Source: Steromphala cineraria (taxonomy: Eukaryota; Mollusca; Gastropoda; Trochida; Trochidae). From it: a stretch of DNA of 64,000 bases. Location of the stretch: positions 21,703,515 through 21,767,514 of the forward strand of contig OU744726.1 in assembly GCA_916613615.1 (NCBI GenBank), in the 5' to 3' direction. This document shows positions 60,899 through 64,000 of this stretch, in pieces. Numbering within the stretch: position 1 is the first letter of the stretch; the number at the start of each line of letters is the position of its first letter. The translations under genes and the position numbers were made by a program. Under the pieces are notes generated by a model. The model was not told where the DNA came from. It was given only the letters and a program-made list of their open reading frames with translations, and did not search any database.

Positions 60899-61231
60899 TC
60901 AAGTTGAGTCACATACTTTCTGGAACAGTGCTTCATTTGAAACCTTCCGTGTTGACCCATCTTTTAACTTAATGAGGATCACTCCCCCTGATACCCAAGT
61001 ACCTTCAATCTTTTTCTCATTTGCAAGGACACGGGCCTTACGAGCAATGTTAGCTCGTATTCTGGTCAGGTCTTCATTAATGAAGGTTTTGGGGAATGTT
61101 TGGTTACCCTTGAGTTTGAACCGTTGTCTTAGCAGCCGCTGTTTTACGCTGTGGTTCGTAAACCTCACTATAATGGGTCTGGCCCTTTCCTGTGGTTGTG
61201 GGGGGAATCTGGGGACACGATGACTTATATC
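60899..61231 (-). pseudogene. 3' part of retrotransposon ORF1 (L1-type C-terminal domain)
   Basis: The frame reads SHRVPRFPPQ, then RARPIIVRFTNHSVKQRLL, KLKG, FINEDLTRIRANI and VSGGVILIKLKDGS before a stop. HRxxR, RPIIVRF and FINEDLT are hallmarks of the C-terminal domain of L1-type ORF1 RNA-binding proteins, which coat the element RNA. The N-terminal coiled coil and RRM are missing because the element stops at 61231. The open frame runs on to 61309 into the palindrome arm (total 136 codons), probably by chance. Confidence 0.8.
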
Positions 61232-64000
61232 TAATTGTCTATCATATTGAATCATATCGTTCTTTAATACTATAATACATATCATATCGTGACATGTCTG
61301 TATCGTCACAACTCTAATTTCATCATGTTTCAGACTTTAATCTAGGCCTAATGAGGGAATCCAAGACTTGAATATTTTGTGATCATGAATATTCATAAAA
61401 TTGTACTAAACACTCAACAAATGAACATAGAAAATGATGAAGCATTTAGAAAATAAAATAGTTTTTAAAAACCCAAAATGTTTTTCATGATTTTGGAAAG
61501 TATTAGTAAAATATTTCTAAGTATCATTGAGTCATTTTTATTTTTTCAAAATTATCACAATCACTATTATCTATGCAATTGTAAATTGATAACATCCATA
61601 TAGATATTAAATAATATTAATATTATGACAATTGGGTCCAACCTTATTCCAAATGTCATGCCCCTCTAGAAAACATCCCCTTCCTCCGTGTTTTGATCTG
61701 TGAGCAGCTGGTGAGTGGGATCACTCAGTCAAGCAAGACATTTCCTCGTGAGACGGTTCAGGCCTGAAATAAACGTAAATAGGTAGCTAATACACATCAT
61801 GGTAACGATCGTTCCTGACTTTTTAAAAATCATATCATGCTCGATTCGTGGAATTATATTATTTAGAAAAGACTGATTTAAAAAAAAATTGTTGTAGTCG
61901 AAAAGGTGACTATACAGCTTGCTATCCGAGAAAAGATCTAGAGCATTCGTGCCAAGTTTCGGTTTAGGCCTATCTAGGGCAAACTGATATTGTCACTTCG
62001 TGTTGTCGACGGGATCCCCGCAATATATCTTAAGTTCATAGAAAAGGTGATATCTTACCATGCAGCTAGAAGTCGCTCTGCTGGAATCTCGTTGAGTACT
62101 CAGTATTAACATCAATGGTCTCCCTCACTATTTTCCATCGCTCAAATTGAGCCCGCTGACTAACTCGACCGATGGCAGCCATATTGCAAAGGCATTTTTA
62201 GCGCAAGCGAACGCGCTAACCAGTTATGTGAGATTTTCCTTCAATCTGGGCATGCGCAATGCTCTTTGACCTAGAAAATGTCTACAGCCAATTTCGGCTG
62301 GCCACTAGCGGGATTTTTAAATCCGCTCTAATCGCTCTTTTTGTGAACAATCAGTGTGTAAGATTAGTCTAAATCGATTATACAAAGTATGTTCTTTCAT
62401 TTTCTGCAATAACATTTTTTTCCATAGGGTCAATGTTAAAGGGGACAGTATGATTTTAACTTATGCAGTGAAATTTCATCAATATCGGTTTTGTTTTCAC
62501 AATGATAAGGTGACTCAAAGACGTTACAAATTACATGATATTTGCACTAGAATACGAAGGTAGGTGAACAAACTTAAGATACGCAGCTGTACTGTATTTC
62601 CCTGGGGCAATGTCTTTGCCGTTGGTTTAGATGAAAGAAGTCCATAGACATCAAGAAGACAGAGGAAGAAATGTCTGACCGTCAGATATATATTACAATT
62701 GTAGCCTTGCATGGACATCAACGTCGAAGAGACTGGTCTCCTTCTGTTTAAATCAAATTGAACACAATGGTGCCAAGAAATGTTTCTATTGTAGCATTCT
62801 ATCTCAACTTCTTCAGGTTCAATCTTACTCTGCTTGAAAACATTTACTTCCTGTTTTCATAGCTCTTGCATTTCATAAAATATTATAGCAATATTTACAT
62901 ACCTTTTCTTTACTACATATGTTTCTATTGAAAGGTAGATTTGGACCACAAAGATCAATAAATCCCTTGATATATTGAATATAAAAACATTGTTATTGCA
63001 TTTCGCATTGAACAGGGGCAGGTTCTTCAGACGGATATACTAGATGAAGTGCTTTCCCATAAGTCTTCATTTTGGATGCCACTCTGAAAAGACATGATGT
63101 ATTGCTGCCAGACTTAGGAATAAGCTATATCAGTCTGGCCCAATACTGATACCATCACCAAAATAGGATGAAAGAAAACACATTTCAAATTAATTCCCAC
63201 AAATGTCTGTGCCTTGGGCCAAGATGAACAAGCATCAAAAGACGTTACACGGGAAGTCAATTCCGACTAACAGAATGATGAAAGTGGCAAGGAAACCATA
63301 CACTATCATAAATACAGATGTAGTTAGTCTCTTTGTAGTAATATATATTAATCAATGTCGTTGGTATCACATTGCTTAACATAAGATACAAGTTTCCATT
63401 TGGCCACTTCTGAAAATTGCATAAATCAAAATGCAAAGCTTATTTTTTCTGTGTCATGTAGAGCCTTATAGTGTCTGGTCTTTCTGATATTAAATTGAAG
63501 TCATTTAATTGACCTTTCAAACGCCAATGGATTTAATGTGAATCTTCATACTTTGTCCTCTGACTATGGATGATTGGCTTGTGTAATTTGAATTTGACAC
63601 TTGCAAAATAACATATTAAGCATTAACGTTCAATTATCAGTGACAAATTTAGAATATAAAATTATCAAAAACGTGATGCTTCCCCTTTAAAACAAGAGAC
63701 TGATAAGAAGAATACACGTTCCTCCCCGATAAACACGCCAACTATGCCTATTATTTTTCTTGTGGAACACCACAAACAATACAAGTGATCATGACCTCTC
63801 AGTGAGGATATCCCCAGATCACCATGCTTTGAGCAGACCAACCTTGACCTCACTAGTGGTTAAGCCGAAGACAAGAAGTATTATATAGATAAAGCTGAAA
63901 ATTACATTTAATTGGCAGATTGCCAAGCTATTCAGAAAATGATTTAATGGCGTTCAATGTTGTAGGCTATACAAATAAATGTTTAGATGCATGGATTTGT
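61232..64000. repeat. Right arm of the giant palindrome
   Basis: Reverse complement of 52679-55447 with no net indel and no mismatch at the blocks compared. It includes the mirror images of the 38-codon frame (62066-62182, minus), the predicted intron (61764-62058, minus) and the truncated MITE (63522-63686). It is still paired at the last base of the window. Confidence 0.95.
62066..62182 (-). CDS. Short frame with a spliced-gene look, right arm (38 codons)
   Basis: Exact mirror of 54497-54613: same start context, same stop, same donor CATG/GTAAGATA just downstream. The two copies face each other across the retrotransposon. See the left-arm entry for the reading. Confidence 0.3.
   Translation of the reverse strand: MAAIGRVSQRAQFERWKIVRETIDVNTEYSTRFQQSDF

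Larger units (their letters stand above)
55448..61231 (-). mobile_element. Non-LTR retrotransposon (CR1/Jockey-group), 5'-truncated, ORF2 intact
   Basis: On the minus strand, the C-terminal part of ORF1 (from 61231) is followed by about 1.85 kb holding tandem repeats, then the full ORF2 (59051-55734) and about 290 bp of 3' region with AATAAA near 55480, ending at the inner edge of the left arm. It fills the whole palindrome spacer. Its outer limits equal the points where the arms stop pairing. No ordinary target-site duplication is seen beyond a shared TA. Confidence 0.85.

Noticed and set aside
61232..61309. Extension of the ORF1 fragment into the palindrome arm
   Set aside because: This sequence is shared with the left arm, where no ORF1 follows, so the extra codons are most likely a chance open frame at the junction.

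Overview
This is A+T-rich (about two-thirds by eye) eukaryotic, almost certainly animal, genomic DNA dominated by repeats. The non-LTR retrotransposon types (an ORF2 with an N-terminal GDVHPNPGP motif, and an L2/CR1-like fragment ending in a (ATT)n tail), a Tc1 element, many TTAA-flanked miniature elements and a TIR repeat carrying a CGGACGCA minisatellite fit a mollusc or related marine invertebrate. That assignment is inference. There are no operons, CRISPR arrays, rRNA or tRNA genes, and no recognisable host gene of any size.

Layout. 1-1.7 kb is featureless. 1.69-6.22 kb is a 4.5 kb terminal-inverted-repeat (TIR) element with inverted subterminal arrays built on ACTCTAGAGT, carrying a nested 194 bp fold-back MITE with a 9 bp target-site duplication (TSD). 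6.46-7.07 kb is a 614 bp Harbinger-like element (TTA TSD, 44 bp perfect TIR) packed with ATTCGT/ACGAAT hexamers. 7.2-15.7 kb holds two old, decayed copies of a duplicated locus; the first is split by a dead Tc1 element (8462-10008) and the second carries a 353 bp TTAA-flanked MITE. 15.7-22.9 kb (copy 1) and 22.9-35.3 kb (copy 2, swollen by a 4.4 kb block full of insertions) are head-to-tail copies of the same locus; 41.6-44.6 kb is a partial third copy. 35.64-41.44 kb is a second large TIR element (5.8 kb) whose ends are arrays of GCGGTAA..TGTAATA repeats. 44.6-50 kb is mostly unexplained AT-rich DNA. 50.05-54.09 kb is an inverted copy resembling copy 2. It runs into a giant palindrome: arms 52679-55447 and 61232-64000 pair with no net indel (coordinates always sum to 116679) and leave the window still paired. 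The 5.8 kb spacer is a 5'-truncated non-LTR retrotransposon on the minus strand with an intact 1105-residue ORF2.

The paralogous copies act as controls for each other: several insertions (fold-back MITE, 790 bp TTAA element, L2-like LINE, 654 bp TTAA-bounded segment) have a matching empty site in another copy. The strongest hint of host coding sequence is a 120 bp cysteine-rich reading frame on the minus strand, identical in copies 1, 2 and 3 while its flanks differ by several percent. The most unusual structures are the palindrome with a LINE exactly at its centre, the shared TA-CAGCTGCG terminus at 44.59, 54.09 and 62.59 kb that may mark the element that seeded it, and the two large TIR elements with no visible transposase.
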